The notes beneath the pieces are model-generated. The model did not search any database and had not been told where the DNA came from. It worked only from the letters and a program-made list of their open reading frames with translations. A stretch of DNA of 64,000 nucleotides, from contig MCFE01000244.1 in the NCBI GenBank assembly GCA_002104905.1, positions 52,637 through 116,636 on the forward strand, read 5' to 3'. The stretch's first letter is position 1; every line of letters begins with the position of its first letter. A program made the translations under genes and the position numbers. Origin of the DNA: Basidiobolus meristosporus CBS 931.73 (taxonomy: Eukaryota; Basidiobolomycota; Basidiobolomycetes; Basidiobolales; Basidiobolaceae). This document shows positions 48,855-58,544 of the stretch, one piece after another.

Positions 48855-50705
48855 AGGGTTAGGGGAGGGAAAGTCACCAAGTTGGTGAAATCTTTATTTG
48901 AGTTAAGTGCTAATCTAAGTACAAATAAAGAAGCCAATTAAGAGGTCTAGAACCTCTCTAATAAGTAATCTAATTTATGTTTTGTTGCATCTCTAATGTT
49001 TGTTTCAATAGAGTAAAGCTCATTAGGGGTAAATATAAAATTCAGGGGTTTTGGGGGAAGTACAAATTGTAGATGTTTCTGATCAATATAATCCAAGACT
49101 GGAACCCAGCCTGGGATTAGGTGTAGTAGGAAAGGTGTGTGGACTTGTAAGTAGCTCTGCCACATAGATCTTAGATGGCCCTGAGCCAGTAGTCTTGGTT
49201 TCTCAGCTTTTTGAAGTTTTGAAGCAAGCTCTGTTACTACAGCAGAGCCAACCAGGGTGTGCCAGCAAGAAGATTTCAGGGAGGAGTTAGATTGAAGCCA
49301 TTGTTTGATGGAGGGGTTATGTGATTTCTGAAGTTTGACTAGGAAGGAAGCACGGAGATAGACCATTTGGATTTGGTATGGGTAGAACCCAAAGGCTCCA
49401 TTAGTTGCATGGATATAGGGAGATACTGGAAGATGAGGTACCAAGGATCTGATACACTGATGGAGAAATTTATCCAGGCGGTGAAGTTCTATGAAGGTTA
49501 GGGTATAATGTGGAGACCAAATTCAAGTACCGGCAGTACATACTGCTTCAGAAGTATAGGGATCTTTTGAATTGGAGTGTCTGGAGTGACTACTACCAGA
49601 AGCTTTTTGAGAGCCTGTTGGGCAAGACGGATCCTATTATTCAGGTGGAGCTTTGAGTCAATCCCATGTTGACAAAACGGCAGACCTAGATATATTGCAG
49701 TTTGTTGTGGCAGAATGCTAGTGTTCTGTATAGTTGTAGTGCATCCAATTGGGACTGTCTTGGAAATTGAGAGTGAGAGGTTGTTGGCAGCCAAGTACTT
49801 CTCAATGATGGCAGTGTCTGCTATGGGATTAGGAGTAGCAATCTTGATATCATCCGCATAGAGAGTTAGTAGTGGATAGGGAGAGTCTGGTGAGGGGCCT
49901 TTTGGAAATAAAGGAAAGTCATGTAGGAATATTACAAATAGTAAGGGACCTAGTACAGATCCTTGGACTACTCCATTTGGAACCTCATAAGTCTCTGATG
50001 TACAACTTGGATGCAAAATTTTGGCTGAGTTCTCACAAAATAGAGAACATACAAGAAGGGTCATTAGTAGTGTGGTAACTGCTAATAGCTTTCTCCAAAG
50101 CAGAGCTCTGTCCACAGAGTCAAAGGCTTTAGTAATGTCAAACAGAATGGTTGGCAATGAGAATTGAAGTGAATGATCATGGCTTAGCACTACAGCCATA
50201 TCCAAGGAGAGTTTGGGCAAGAAGCCAAACTGGGAAGGATGGAATGGATATAGTTGAGATTGCAAGGTTCTTGCTATTATAAGCTCAAAGATTTTCTGGC
50301 AGGTTGGTAGGAGTGAAACTGGCCGGTAAGAACCTGGGAGTGAGTGTTTCCCCTTCCCTTTGTATAAAGGTATTACATTTGCCTGTGACCAGGCCTTTGG
50401 GGTAGTCAACTGTTGGGCACAGATAGAGTAGAATGGGAGAAGTAAGTGACTCATTTTGGAGTAGCACACCCGGAGTAGATTGTAGGTAATCAAGTCATGT
50501 CCAGGTGCAGTATTTGCAGGAAGCTTCTTTAAAATTTTCTCCAGAAGCTTTGCTGAAACCAAAATTGGAGATGTTGGACTGCTGGATATGTTACCAGTAT
50601 GGTAGAAAGGAGGAGTGGGATGCATGGTTGAATCAAAGAATATAGGGGCCAGTTTGTCTGGTGATGGTATACTCCTTGCTTGGGGTCTCATGGATTTGTA
50701 TACAA
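48855..50705 (-). mobile_element. non-LTR retrotransposon family 1, 5'-truncated, largest copy
   Basis: Encodes the reverse transcriptase part of an ORF2: IPLYKGKGKHSLPGSYRPVS, FDITKAFDSVDRALLWRKL, GVVQGSVLGPLLFVIFLHD and TLYADDIKIATP (YADD catalytic core), 49498 to about 50700. A frameshift near 49500 separates it from the C-terminal part (48947..49444). The endonuclease half is missing. The 3' end, after AATAAAGATTTCACC, is CCCTCCCCTAACCCTT, a telomere-like tail. Non-functional copy. Confidence 0.8.
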
Positions 50706-51206
50706 GGGTTAGGGGGGGGAGACAGTCACCAACAGGTGAAATCTTTATTTCAGTTGAAACAAAGAAGCCAGCGCTACTGTTGTAGCTTTGATACAAGAGT
50801 GTGTAGCTGCGGGGATTTTGTAGGTAAGTTAATAAGAAGTGATGATAGTTCTTCAGTGCTCAAGACACTGTTCAGTGGGAAGGGGGGTAGCAAGAGAGGT
50901 AAGAATGACTTGTGAACAACATTAATGAGGGGAATGTGATAAGGATTGATATTCATCATATAGGGGGTGTGCTGCTGCAGATATTGCTGCCAAAGGTCTG
51001 TCAAGTACTTCAGGTAGGCCAGCTTGGGTTTTTCTGACTGCAGAATAAATTCAGCAAACTTCTTGACTTCAGGATCTCCAAGTATAGTTCTCCAGCAGGA
51101 GCCATGTGTAGTGTGATGTGTTCTCTTCCAGGCCTTAATCAGTGGGTTGTTGCAGTGGTGAAGTCTGAGATATAATCTGGTTCTAAGGTAGAGAAGTCTG
51201 ATCTTA
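50706..51206 (-). mobile_element. family 1 retrotransposon, short tandem copy b
   Basis: A 5'-truncated copy holding only the C-terminal coding region (CWRTILGDPEVKKFAEFILQ) and the 3' end CACCTGTTGGTGACTGTCTC followed by CCCCCCCCTAACCCT. It stands head to tail with its neighbours. Confidence 0.8.
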
Positions 51207-51705
51207 GGGTTAGGGGGGAGACAGTCACCAACAGGTGAAATCTTTATTTCAGTTGAAACAAAGAAGCCAGCGCTACTGTTGTAGCTTTGATACAAGAGTG
51301 TGTAGCTGAGGGGAATTAGTAGGTAAGTTAATAAGAAGTGATGATAGCTCTTCAGTGCTCAAGACACTGTTCAGTGGGAAGGGGGGTAGCAAGAGAGGTA
51401 AGAATGACTTGTGAACAACATTAATGAGGGGAATGTGATAAGGATTGATATTCATCATAAAGGGAGTGTGCTGCTGCAGATATTGCTGCCAAAGGTCTGT
51501 CAAGTACTTCAGGTAGGCCAGCTTGGGTTTTTCTGACTGCAGAATAAATTCAGCAAACTTCTTGACTTCAGGATCTCCAAGTATAGTTCTCCAGCAGGAA
51601 CCAGGTGTTGTGTGGTGTGTTCTCTTCCAGGCCTTAATAAGTGGGTTGTTGCAGTTGTGAAGTCTGAGGTATAATCTGGTTCTAAGGTAGAGAAGTCTGA
51701 TCTTA
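51207..51705 (-). mobile_element. family 1 retrotransposon, short tandem copy c
   Basis: 499 nt, truncated at the same base as copy b and differing from it at a small number of positions. The reading frame even crosses the seam (GDCLPP then NPKIRLLYLR). Confidence 0.8.
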
Positions 51706-52507
51706 GGGTTAGGGGGGAGACAGTCACCAACAGGTAAAATCTTTATTTCAGTTGAAACAAAGAAGCCAGCGCTACTGTTGTAGCTTTGATACAAGAGTGT
51801 GTAGCTGAGGGGAATTAGTAGGTAAGTTAATAAGAAGTGATGATAGCTCTTCAGTGCTCAAGACACTGTTCAGTGGGAAGGGGGGTAGCAAGAGAGGTAA
51901 GAATGACTTGTGAACAACATTAATGAGGGGAATGTGATAAGGATTGATATTCATCATAAAGGGAGTGTGCTGCTGCAGATATTGCTGCCAAAGGTCTGTC
52001 AAGTACTTCAGGTAGGCCAGCTTGGGTTTTTCTGACTGCAGAATAAATTCAGCAAACTTCTTGACTTCAGGATCTCCAAGTATAGTTCTCCAGCAGGAAC
52101 CAGGTGTTGTGTGGTGTGTTCTCTTCCAGGCCTTAATCAGTGGGTTGTTGCAGTTGTGAAGTCTGAGGTATAATCTGGTTCTAAGGTAGAGAAGTCTGAT
52201 CTTATAGGGCATAAACCCAAAAGCACCAAGAATAGCATGTCTGTAGGGGCATTCAGGCAAATGAGGCACCAAGGAGGTAATGCACCATACTGCAAACTTG
52301 TCAAGCTTAGTGCAGTCTCTAGAAGTAAGAGAGAGAAGTGGTAAGCCAAATTCCAGGACAGGGAAGACAAACTGCTTGAGTAGAAGAAGGCAGCTGGGAG
52401 CTGAAGTTGTAGGAGGAGTAACAGCCAGTAGCTTGTGGAGTGCCTGTCTTGCTAGGATGATTCTCTTCTTCAGGTGTGCTCCAGAGTCTAGTCCAGTAGG
52501 AAGGAAA
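51706..52507 (-). mobile_element. family 1 retrotransposon, tandem copy d
   Basis: An 800-nt copy extending further 5' than b and c. It begins directly at a GGGTTAGGGTTAGGGT tract. It shows the true sequence (CTTATAGGGCAT) at the position where b and c switch to TTAGGG. Confidence 0.8.
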
Positions 52508-52523
52508 GGGTTAGGGTTAGGGT
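52508..52523. repeat. interstitial telomere-like repeat
   Basis: GGGTTAGGGTTAGGGT, two and a half TTAGGG units on the + strand, at the 5' edge of tandem copy d. Confidence 0.85.
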
Positions 52524-52973
52524 GTAGGTGTTATAGTAAGGCCTAGAAAAAGGTTAGAAGAGCAGGGGATCTGGGGGACGCAGTCCCCTAGAGAATAAAA
52601 AAGCAGGGGGTTTGGGGGATGCAATCCCCCATACTGCTCCCATACTCTTTAAATTCCCGTTGGATTACTTTTCTCTCATTCTTGGTTCTGGTCCCTTAGG
52701 GTTAGAATTCCTCCTCCTAACCCTTATCACCCTAACCATAAATATTTTTACCCTACAATTGGCACATTGTCTGCTCATATGGTGGGCATGTCTGGGCCAA
52801 TATTTGTCTCCCTATACTGTCCATACGCTCTGTATAAGTCTTGATGACTATTTAATTAATAAATTGTTATTTTTAATGTATATCTAATAATTAATGGGAT
52901 TCATCCCAATCTGACCACAGTCCCATATTTTGATAAGCTTCGGGCACCATAAATTGCGCGGCCCTAATATGAT
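52524..52973. other. spacer with paired G-rich hairpins and telomere-like scraps
   Basis: Two related hairpin-forming units: GGGGGACGCAGTCCCC at about 52572 and GGGGGATGCAATCCCCC at about 52614, each preceded by GCAGGGG. Further on lie CCCTTAGGGTTAG and CCTAACCCTTATCACCCTAA (52693-52735). No coding sequence seen; it is probably debris of other insertions. Confidence 0.5.
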
Positions 52974-52988
52974 AGGGTTAGGGTTAGG
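52974..52988. repeat. telomere-like 3' tail of family 2 element
   Basis: GGGTTAGGGTTAGG on the + strand, i.e. CCTAACCCTAACCC at the 3' end of the minus-strand element. Confidence 0.8.
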
Positions 52989-53130
52989 CTTTTAGATACT
53001 TTATTGTGAATTTCATATAGTGCTTACTAATACAAAGAGAAAAGTACAATAGGTAGCTATACATGAACATCTGAAAGAATAGCTATTGCTGGCTCTATGA
53101 TGCCTAACTAATACTATAAGGGCACTCTTG

Positions 53131-56118
53131 CTACTCAATATATGTTGAATGCAGCAACTCTGGCCTAATTGCTGAGATTATAGCTGACAGCCTCATGATG
53201 AGTGCTTTTTGAGAATGAAACTGAAACAGTGCATCAGTATCTTTAAAACCAAAGCACTTCTCAGCATGAGTATAGTGAAAGTAGCTATTGCATCTTGGGC
53301 ACTTAGAACCCAAGCACAAAGTACTCATTCTCCATCTGATTGCTTGCAGTGCAAAAAAGCAATCACTGATGTAGAAAGAAACATCTGCCTGGCTATTGGA
53401 ATGACGACTTGTAGCTGAGATCAGTCCAATTCTGTCTCTTGATGTTGAGACTCTGGAAATATTGTTAAGCTTTCTGAGAGCCATAGCCACAGAAAGTGGT
53501 ACATGTGTAGACTCTTTCTCAATCAAATATCCTTGGTAACCTTTTGAGCAGTGTATATCTTGATAAATCAGAGAACCTTTGGAGACAGGCATTTTCTCAG
53601 TCTTAATGCCTCTCACTAAGCTTTGCAGTGGATTATTTGGAGATGCTTGGGCATAATGATTGCCAAACTTAATTCCTAGTGTTTCAAATCGATCACAAAC
53701 TGCTTCAATTCCACATATGCTACGAATCAGTCTTTTATACTGCCCAGTGTGATAGTTTGAAGCATTCACTACCCAGCCAAGTGCTTGCTGCTGAATAAGC
53801 TCAAGCTTTAGCAATTGCAACTTGCAGAGTGATATATTCATGACAGGGGCAGCATACTCCCATCTTGATCGGATATAATCCCTAAATAAATGTAGCTTCA
53901 CTAGTGGATGCCATCCAGAGCTATTGTGCTGAAGTACTGCTAGTGTACTTGCTGCCTTAGACACACAGCGCTCAATATGCAGAGGCCAGTCTATTCCTTT
54001 GTTGGTAACAGGGAGTCCTAAATAGAAGTATGTGGATGGCATTGGGAGCTTTATACCACCCCATGAGATATTCCATGAAGGATCTGAACCGATGAATGCA
54101 GATTTGGAAATGTTAACTTCCATTGCATTCTTTGAGCACCATAGACTTAGGCTATCCAACATCAAGTTAGCATGCTTGATAGTGCTTGGTATAAGCATAA
54201 TATCATCAGCAAACAGCAATACGGAAGGAATTGTTGTTGTATTTGCAAATGAAGCTAAGTCACCAGCCAAATCATTGATGTAAATATTGAAAAGAAATGG
54301 CGACAGCAGTGAGCCTTGAAAAAGACCACGGTATCTTGGAAATGGCAATGAACGCAAGCCATTAATACTGACAGTAGAGTAGCAGTTGGTAAATAAAGAG
54401 TATATTAGCTTCAAAAGCTGCATTGATGCTCCTAGCAGCTGTAGCTTGTGGAGTAGCTTAGGAATTATTACTCGATCATAGGCCTGTTTAAGATCAATGA
54501 ATATGCGATTTGCTCTTGTATTTTCTCCCATAAGATAGAATAGATCATGGGATATTACTGAGTGTGTAATGGTGGAGTAGCCTTTGCGGAAGCCTGCCTG
54601 TAGTGGATGGAATCTGGACAGCTCTAATGTGTTCATGTGCTTGAGTAGGCATGCTTCAAATAGTCTTCTGAACATGGTGGTTAGAGCCACTGGCCTAAAT
54701 CCATCAATTGTACTGGATGAAGTCTTCTTTGGGATTGGATGAATATGGGATATGTTCCACTGAGATGGGGTGCAACCCAGTCTAAGGCAGGAGTGAAACA
54801 ATAGCAGCAGATCATTGAGAAAACTTGATGATTGCAACAGAGCTTTGATAATGCGGATGTGCAATGGATCCATCCCAGATGACTTAGGTGAAGGATATTT
54901 GCGGATTACATCCCCAAGCGTACTTAGCTCAAATGATGAGGATGAAGAAAGCAAGTCTTTAAAGTGCATTCTACTTGGAGGTACATAACCTTCCAAAAGC
55001 TCAGTTGGAGTGGGCATTGCAAAAATCTGCTTATAATAGTTGACCGCATCATCTAAAGCAGAAATGCAAGTGTCCCTTGAGTTAATAAATAAATGCGCAT
55101 TTTGTATTCTTTGTGTACTTTTATAAAGCCTAGAGGCCTCTTGAGCTGCAGTCCTGGAGTTGCTCATCTTAAATATGCGCATTGTGGACAAGTTTGGTGT
55201 CTGATGCTTTTGTTGCACAGAGTAACTTCCAAGGAAATATTCACAGGTGGAGACCACTATTGAATTGAAAAGGGTGCTGGTTGCATCAATTGCGGCAGTT
55301 ATCTTTGGCATTGGGCTCTGGCTATTGAGCTGACTAAGGAGCTTCCAAGCCAGCACCAGCATTGGTGACTCCATCTCATAATGGGAGCTAATAAGACTTT
55401 GGATTATAGGGTTGTCTAATGGCTGCAAGTAAAGTTTGATAGCATCTGATTCATAGTGTGTATGCATGACTTGCTGACGTAAGGAAATATCTGCTAGCAT
55501 GAATACATGATCTGAGTGTGCCTTAAGTGTCTCACACTGAAAGGACCACTTACTGGGGTACCTATGGCTGATAAATGCATGATCTGGGGTATTCTTAGGT
55601 AGGCTTGGTATGAGATGCCAAAGGCCCAGTTGCAATGCCAATTGCTCAAAAATATTAATGCGTTCTTGTGGTCCCACCCTCTGTACGCCATGTGCACTAC
55701 CAAAGTGCGTGTTGATATCTCCAATCAAGGCTGTGAGTGGTTGGCATGGCAGATACCTCACTAGGGTTGAGCATGGCATAGCTGGGGGGAAATATACCGC
55801 CATAATGCTTACAGAGCATAATTCAATAGTGATGGTATACTCTGTAGCTATGATGCTTGAAACCTGACTCCGCAACTGGGGAGAAATCAAACATAAAAGA
55901 CCAGCTTTGTGATGACCACGTACTGGCTTTGGAGCAACTTGAGATGATGAAGCAAGAAAGCATGGGTGTGACACATGCAATGCTTGGTCTACAAACCATG
56001 TTTCAGCTAAAAAAATAATATCATATGGGTTGTCTAATAAGCAAGTAACTTTTTTCCACTTCACAATGCTTAATCCACGACAGTTCCAATACCCTATCTT
56101 GAGGGATGGCTGGGTCAT
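53131..56118 (-). CDS. retrotransposon ORF2: APE endonuclease-reverse transcriptase
   Basis: Nicks target DNA and copies the element RNA into it. About 995 residues. The N-terminal endonuclease has IGYWNCRGL, FLAETWF, ALIGDINTHFG, TPDHAFIS and AHSDHVFMLADISL, the metal-binding and catalytic set. The reverse transcriptase has HIHPIPKKTSSSTIDGFRPV, LQAGFRKGYSTITHSV, IFIDLKQAYDRV, GLFQGSLLSPFLFNIYINDL and LLFADDIML. The C-terminus has a CCHC-like knuckle (CPRCNSYFHYTHAEKC). No RNase H domain is seen. The true start is the ATG at 56118, which shares ATGA with the ORF1 stop. No internal stop or frameshift, so it may still be active. Confidence 0.88.
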   Translation of the reverse strand: MTQPSLKIGYWNCRGLSIVKWKKVTCLLDNPYDIIFLAETWFVDQALHVSHPCFLASSSQVAPKPVRGHHKAGLLCLISPQLRSQVSSIIATEYTITIELCSVSIMAVYFPPAMPCSTLVRYLPCQPLTALIGDINTHFGSAHGVQRVGPQERINIFEQLALQLGLWHLIPSLPKNTPDHAFISHRYPSKWSFQCETLKAHSDHVFMLADISLRQQVMHTHYESDAIKLYLQPLDNPIIQSLISSHYEMESPMLVLAWKLLSQLNSQSPMPKITAAIDATSTLFNSIVVSTCEYFLGSYSVQQKHQTPNLSTMRIFKMSNSRTAAQEASRLYKSTQRIQNAHLFINSRDTCISALDDAVNYYKQIFAMPTPTELLEGYVPPSRMHFKDLLSSSSSFELSTLGDVIRKYPSPKSSGMDPLHIRIIKALLQSSSFLNDLLLLFHSCLRLGCTPSQWNISHIHPIPKKTSSSTIDGFRPVALTTMFRRLFEACLLKHMNTLELSRFHPLQAGFRKGYSTITHSVISHDLFYLMGENTRANRIFIDLKQAYDRVIIPKLLHKLQLLGASMQLLKLIYSLFTNCYSTVSINGLRSLPFPRYRGLFQGSLLSPFLFNIYINDLAGDLASFANTTTIPSVLLFADDIMLIPSTIKHANLMLDSLSLWCSKNAMEVNISKSAFIGSDPSWNISWGGIKLPMPSTYFYLGLPVTNKGIDWPLHIERCVSKAASTLAVLQHNSSGWHPLVKLHLFRDYIRSRWEYAAPVMNISLCKLQLLKLELIQQQALGWVVNASNYHTGQYKRLIRSICGIEAVCDRFETLGIKFGNHYAQASPNNPLQSLVRGIKTEKMPVSKGSLIYQDIHCSKGYQGYLIEKESTHVPLSVAMALRKLNNISRVSTSRDRIGLISATSRHSNSQADVSFYISDCFFALQAIRWRMSTLCLGSKCPRCNSYFHYTHAEKCFGFKDTDALFQFHSQKALIMRLSAIISAIRPELLHSTYIE

Positions 56119-57707
56119 TGACAGCACTCAGGGGGGGAGTGCTGCTCAATATCTGTGACAACAATTTCATCTGGGTTGGGTGCAATATCCATTGCACCAG
56201 CTGTTGAAGTGGAAGGCTCTTCTACATGTGGGCTAGGTGATATGGGAATGCTACATTCATTGCATAGGTCGGCTAAGTACTGCTTATACTGGGAGTTATT
56301 TGACAAGGTGTAAGATTGCTGAATTCGCTTCATATATGCCATTTTCACTTTCTGCGCCACTTCTGCAGAAGCATTAGGATCTAATGGCTCTGAGGGGTTC
56401 ACCTTTGAGAGCAGTGACAGGAAGGGATACTTGCGCATATGAGTAACAAAAGATCGAGCATATGAGGCAGAGAGTGTAAATTCCACAGTACTTTTTCCAA
56501 TAAAGTCAACACTCCATATTTTGGAGAGTTGGAACCGCAATGCATATAAAATAGACTTGACATCCCTAATGGGCTGTTGCTGTATCCCCTGAAGATAAAT
56601 TCGGCAGCATTGATGCCTTACTTCAGCTCTTGTAGTGGTAAATGGAGGCTTTGCTCCAACACATTTCCGCATGGCTGCCTCCATTCTTTCCATCTCTGCT
56701 TTTGTTCCTGACCTTGCACATCTTTTGGCAATCTCTGCAAATGTTGGTCTTTTGGATTTTGCTATACATTTGCTATCAGGCGTTTTTATTTGCAAGTCTT
56801 TATTGCTAGCTTCTTGTTGCGTCCCATCTATGTGGGTTGCTGGCTTTTCCACATGGATTGCATTCTTTAGCATTTGCAATTCCCGCTGTTGGGAATTGCA
56901 TGTATCCTTTATTTGCGCATTCTCTTCTACCAGTGACTTTTGTACTGCCAAAGCAGTCTTGTCAAGTGCAGAGCTGCTTTGCAACCCAGAAGAGACGGCT
57001 GTTTGCAATCCAAGCAGGTTTTCAATCAGCAATGTGAGTTTCTCTAGTTTGGAGTCAAATGATTGAAGTTTTACATTGACTGACTTCAAACTGTTTTCTA
57101 ATATATTGATTCGTGAGTGTGCACTTGATACAACCTTATCTTCATGTGACGGTGAGTGGGCCTTCCGCCTCTTAGGGTGTTTTGACTGATACACCCTTTC
57201 AACACTAAATACATCATTGACCTGTATATCACTGGATTCATCATTTGATGAGTAGCCTGAGTACTCCGGCTCTCCAGAGGAGGTAGCAAGAATTGCTGTA
57301 CTCTCATTATTAATCAGTGTTACTTCTGCAGTGGGAAGATTGTTGATCTCTGACGCAGAGCAAGAAGCCCATTTTGATTTATGCTGTGTGTTATTTGCAG
57401 GCAGTAGGTCTGCTGAGAGAGAAAGGCATTCGGTCCAGAACTGCAAAGCCTTATATTTTGTGGCACAGTTTTTGCAGCGGAAGCAGCCATAAGTAGCTAA
57501 ACCACTGCCATTTGAGTCTTTTGTAAACCCATAACCTGGACCACATTTTAGACAAGTAGCATTGTGTGGATTACTCCTATAGTATGCCAGCGCAGATTTA
57601 CTTGGCTCCATTTCCCAGTACCACCCTCTGGCAGGGGAAGTTACAGAAGTGTTAGGGGAACTAGTAGCCGTATTAGAATTGTGATTATTTTCTGATGGTA
57701 AAGTCAT
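56115..57707 (-). CDS. retrotransposon ORF1: nucleic-acid-binding gag-like protein
   Basis: 530 residues, probably packaging the element RNA. A Cys cluster near the N-terminus (CLKCGPGY, CFRCKNC) could bind zinc. A Lys/Arg-rich stretch (KHPKRRKAHSP) and a predicted coiled coil (INILENSLKSVNVKLQSFDS, KLEKLTLLIENLL) follow, as in L1-type ORF1 proteins. The C-terminal third (HQCCRIYLQGIQQQPIRDVK) may be an RNA-binding fold. It ends in a TGA that overlaps the ORF2 start. The ATG at 57707 is preceded by the short 5' leader. Confidence 0.8.
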   Translation of the reverse strand: MTLPSENNHNSNTATSSPNTSVTSPARGWYWEMEPSKSALAYYRSNPHNATCLKCGPGYGFTKDSNGSGLATYGCFRCKNCATKYKALQFWTECLSLSADLLPANNTQHKSKWASCSASEINNLPTAEVTLINNESTAILATSSGEPEYSGYSSNDESSDIQVNDVFSVERVYQSKHPKRRKAHSPSHEDKVVSSAHSRINILENSLKSVNVKLQSFDSKLEKLTLLIENLLGLQTAVSSGLQSSSALDKTALAVQKSLVEENAQIKDTCNSQQRELQMLKNAIHVEKPATHIDGTQQEASNKDLQIKTPDSKCIAKSKRPTFAEIAKRCARSGTKAEMERMEAAMRKCVGAKPPFTTTRAEVRHQCCRIYLQGIQQQPIRDVKSILYALRFQLSKIWSVDFIGKSTVEFTLSASYARSFVTHMRKYPFLSLLSKVNPSEPLDPNASAEVAQKVKMAYMKRIQQSYTLSNNSQYKQYLADLCNECSIPISPSPHVEEPSTSTAGAMDIAPNPDEIVVTDIEQHSPPECCQ

Positions 57708-57849
57708 GATTGCATTAAACTGGCGGTAGTTGCAGCTTTTATAGCAACTAAAACATATGGTGACGTATTCTTGAGAGCATTTGAAGTGAAGGCTGTTTCA
57801 CTTGAATTGGAACATGCTGCACTGGCTTATTACAACTGGTCACAGGCAA

Positions 57850-58440
57850 GGACATTTAATACAAGACATAACTAACGGTTTTGGGGAGTTGGTGCGCATT
57901 TGTGTAAGGTGCTAGTAGTAGGTGAAATATAGTTTTGATGAAGCTTTGGTATATCACGGCACCACGCAGTAGTAAAGCAAACCAAGATATTATGACAACA
58001 ACATTTAACACAAGACATAACTAAAGGTTTTGGGGAGTTGGTACACATTTGTGTATGGCACTAGTAGTAGGTGGAATATAGTTTTGATGAAGCTTTGGTA
58101 TATCATGGCACCACGTGGTAGTAAAGCAAACCAAGATTTTATGACAACATTTAACACAAGACATAACTAAAGGTTTTGGGGAGTTGGTACACATTTGTGT
58201 ATGGCACTAGTAGTAGGTGGAATGTAGTTTTGATGAAGCTTTGGTATATCATGGCACCACGTGGTAGTAAAGCAAACCAAGATTTTATGACAACATTTAA
58301 CACAAGACATAACTAAAGGTTTTGGGGAGTTGGTACGCATTTGTGTATGGCACTAGTAGTAGGTAGAATGTAGTTTTGATGAAGCTTTGGGATATCTTGA
58401 CACCACGCGGTAGTAAAGCAAACCAAGATTTCGTGACAGG
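57850..58440. repeat. tandem array, about four 146-bp units
   Basis: Copies begin (AAGACATAACTAA) at 57863, 58012, 58158 and 58304, spaced 149, 146 and 146 nt. The inner copies are nearly identical; the outer ones have diverged. Each contains TTTTGGGGAGTTGGTACAC and GCACTAGTAGTAGGTGGAAT. It stands just upstream of ORF1 in the direction of element transcription. Confidence 0.85.
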
Positions 58441-58544
58441 CTATGCAGTAGTTAAGCTCAGTGGCTCTCCACCTCCTCTGGAAATAGCTACGACACACCA
58501 TCTGTGGGTGTCGGAAGCCTGATCTTATCCAACTATGGTTCTTG

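Larger units (their letters stand above)
52974..57790 (-). mobile_element. non-LTR retrotransposon family 2, apparently complete
   Basis: About 4.8 kb with ORF1 and ORF2 both open, a 5' leader of about 80 nt, and a 3' end AATAAAGTATCTAAAAG followed by CCTAACCCTAACCCTATC. The order gag-like ORF1, then endonuclease and reverse transcriptase ORF2, is typical of APE-class non-LTR elements. The telomere-like tail resembles elements that insert into or stack on telomere repeats (TRAS, SART, MoTeR). The 5' boundary is approximate, and I could not define a target-site duplication. Confidence 0.8.

Noticed and set aside
52508-52988. True chromosome end
   Set aside because: The TTAGGG-like tracts are only two to three units and are flanked on both sides by other sequence, so they are interstitial.
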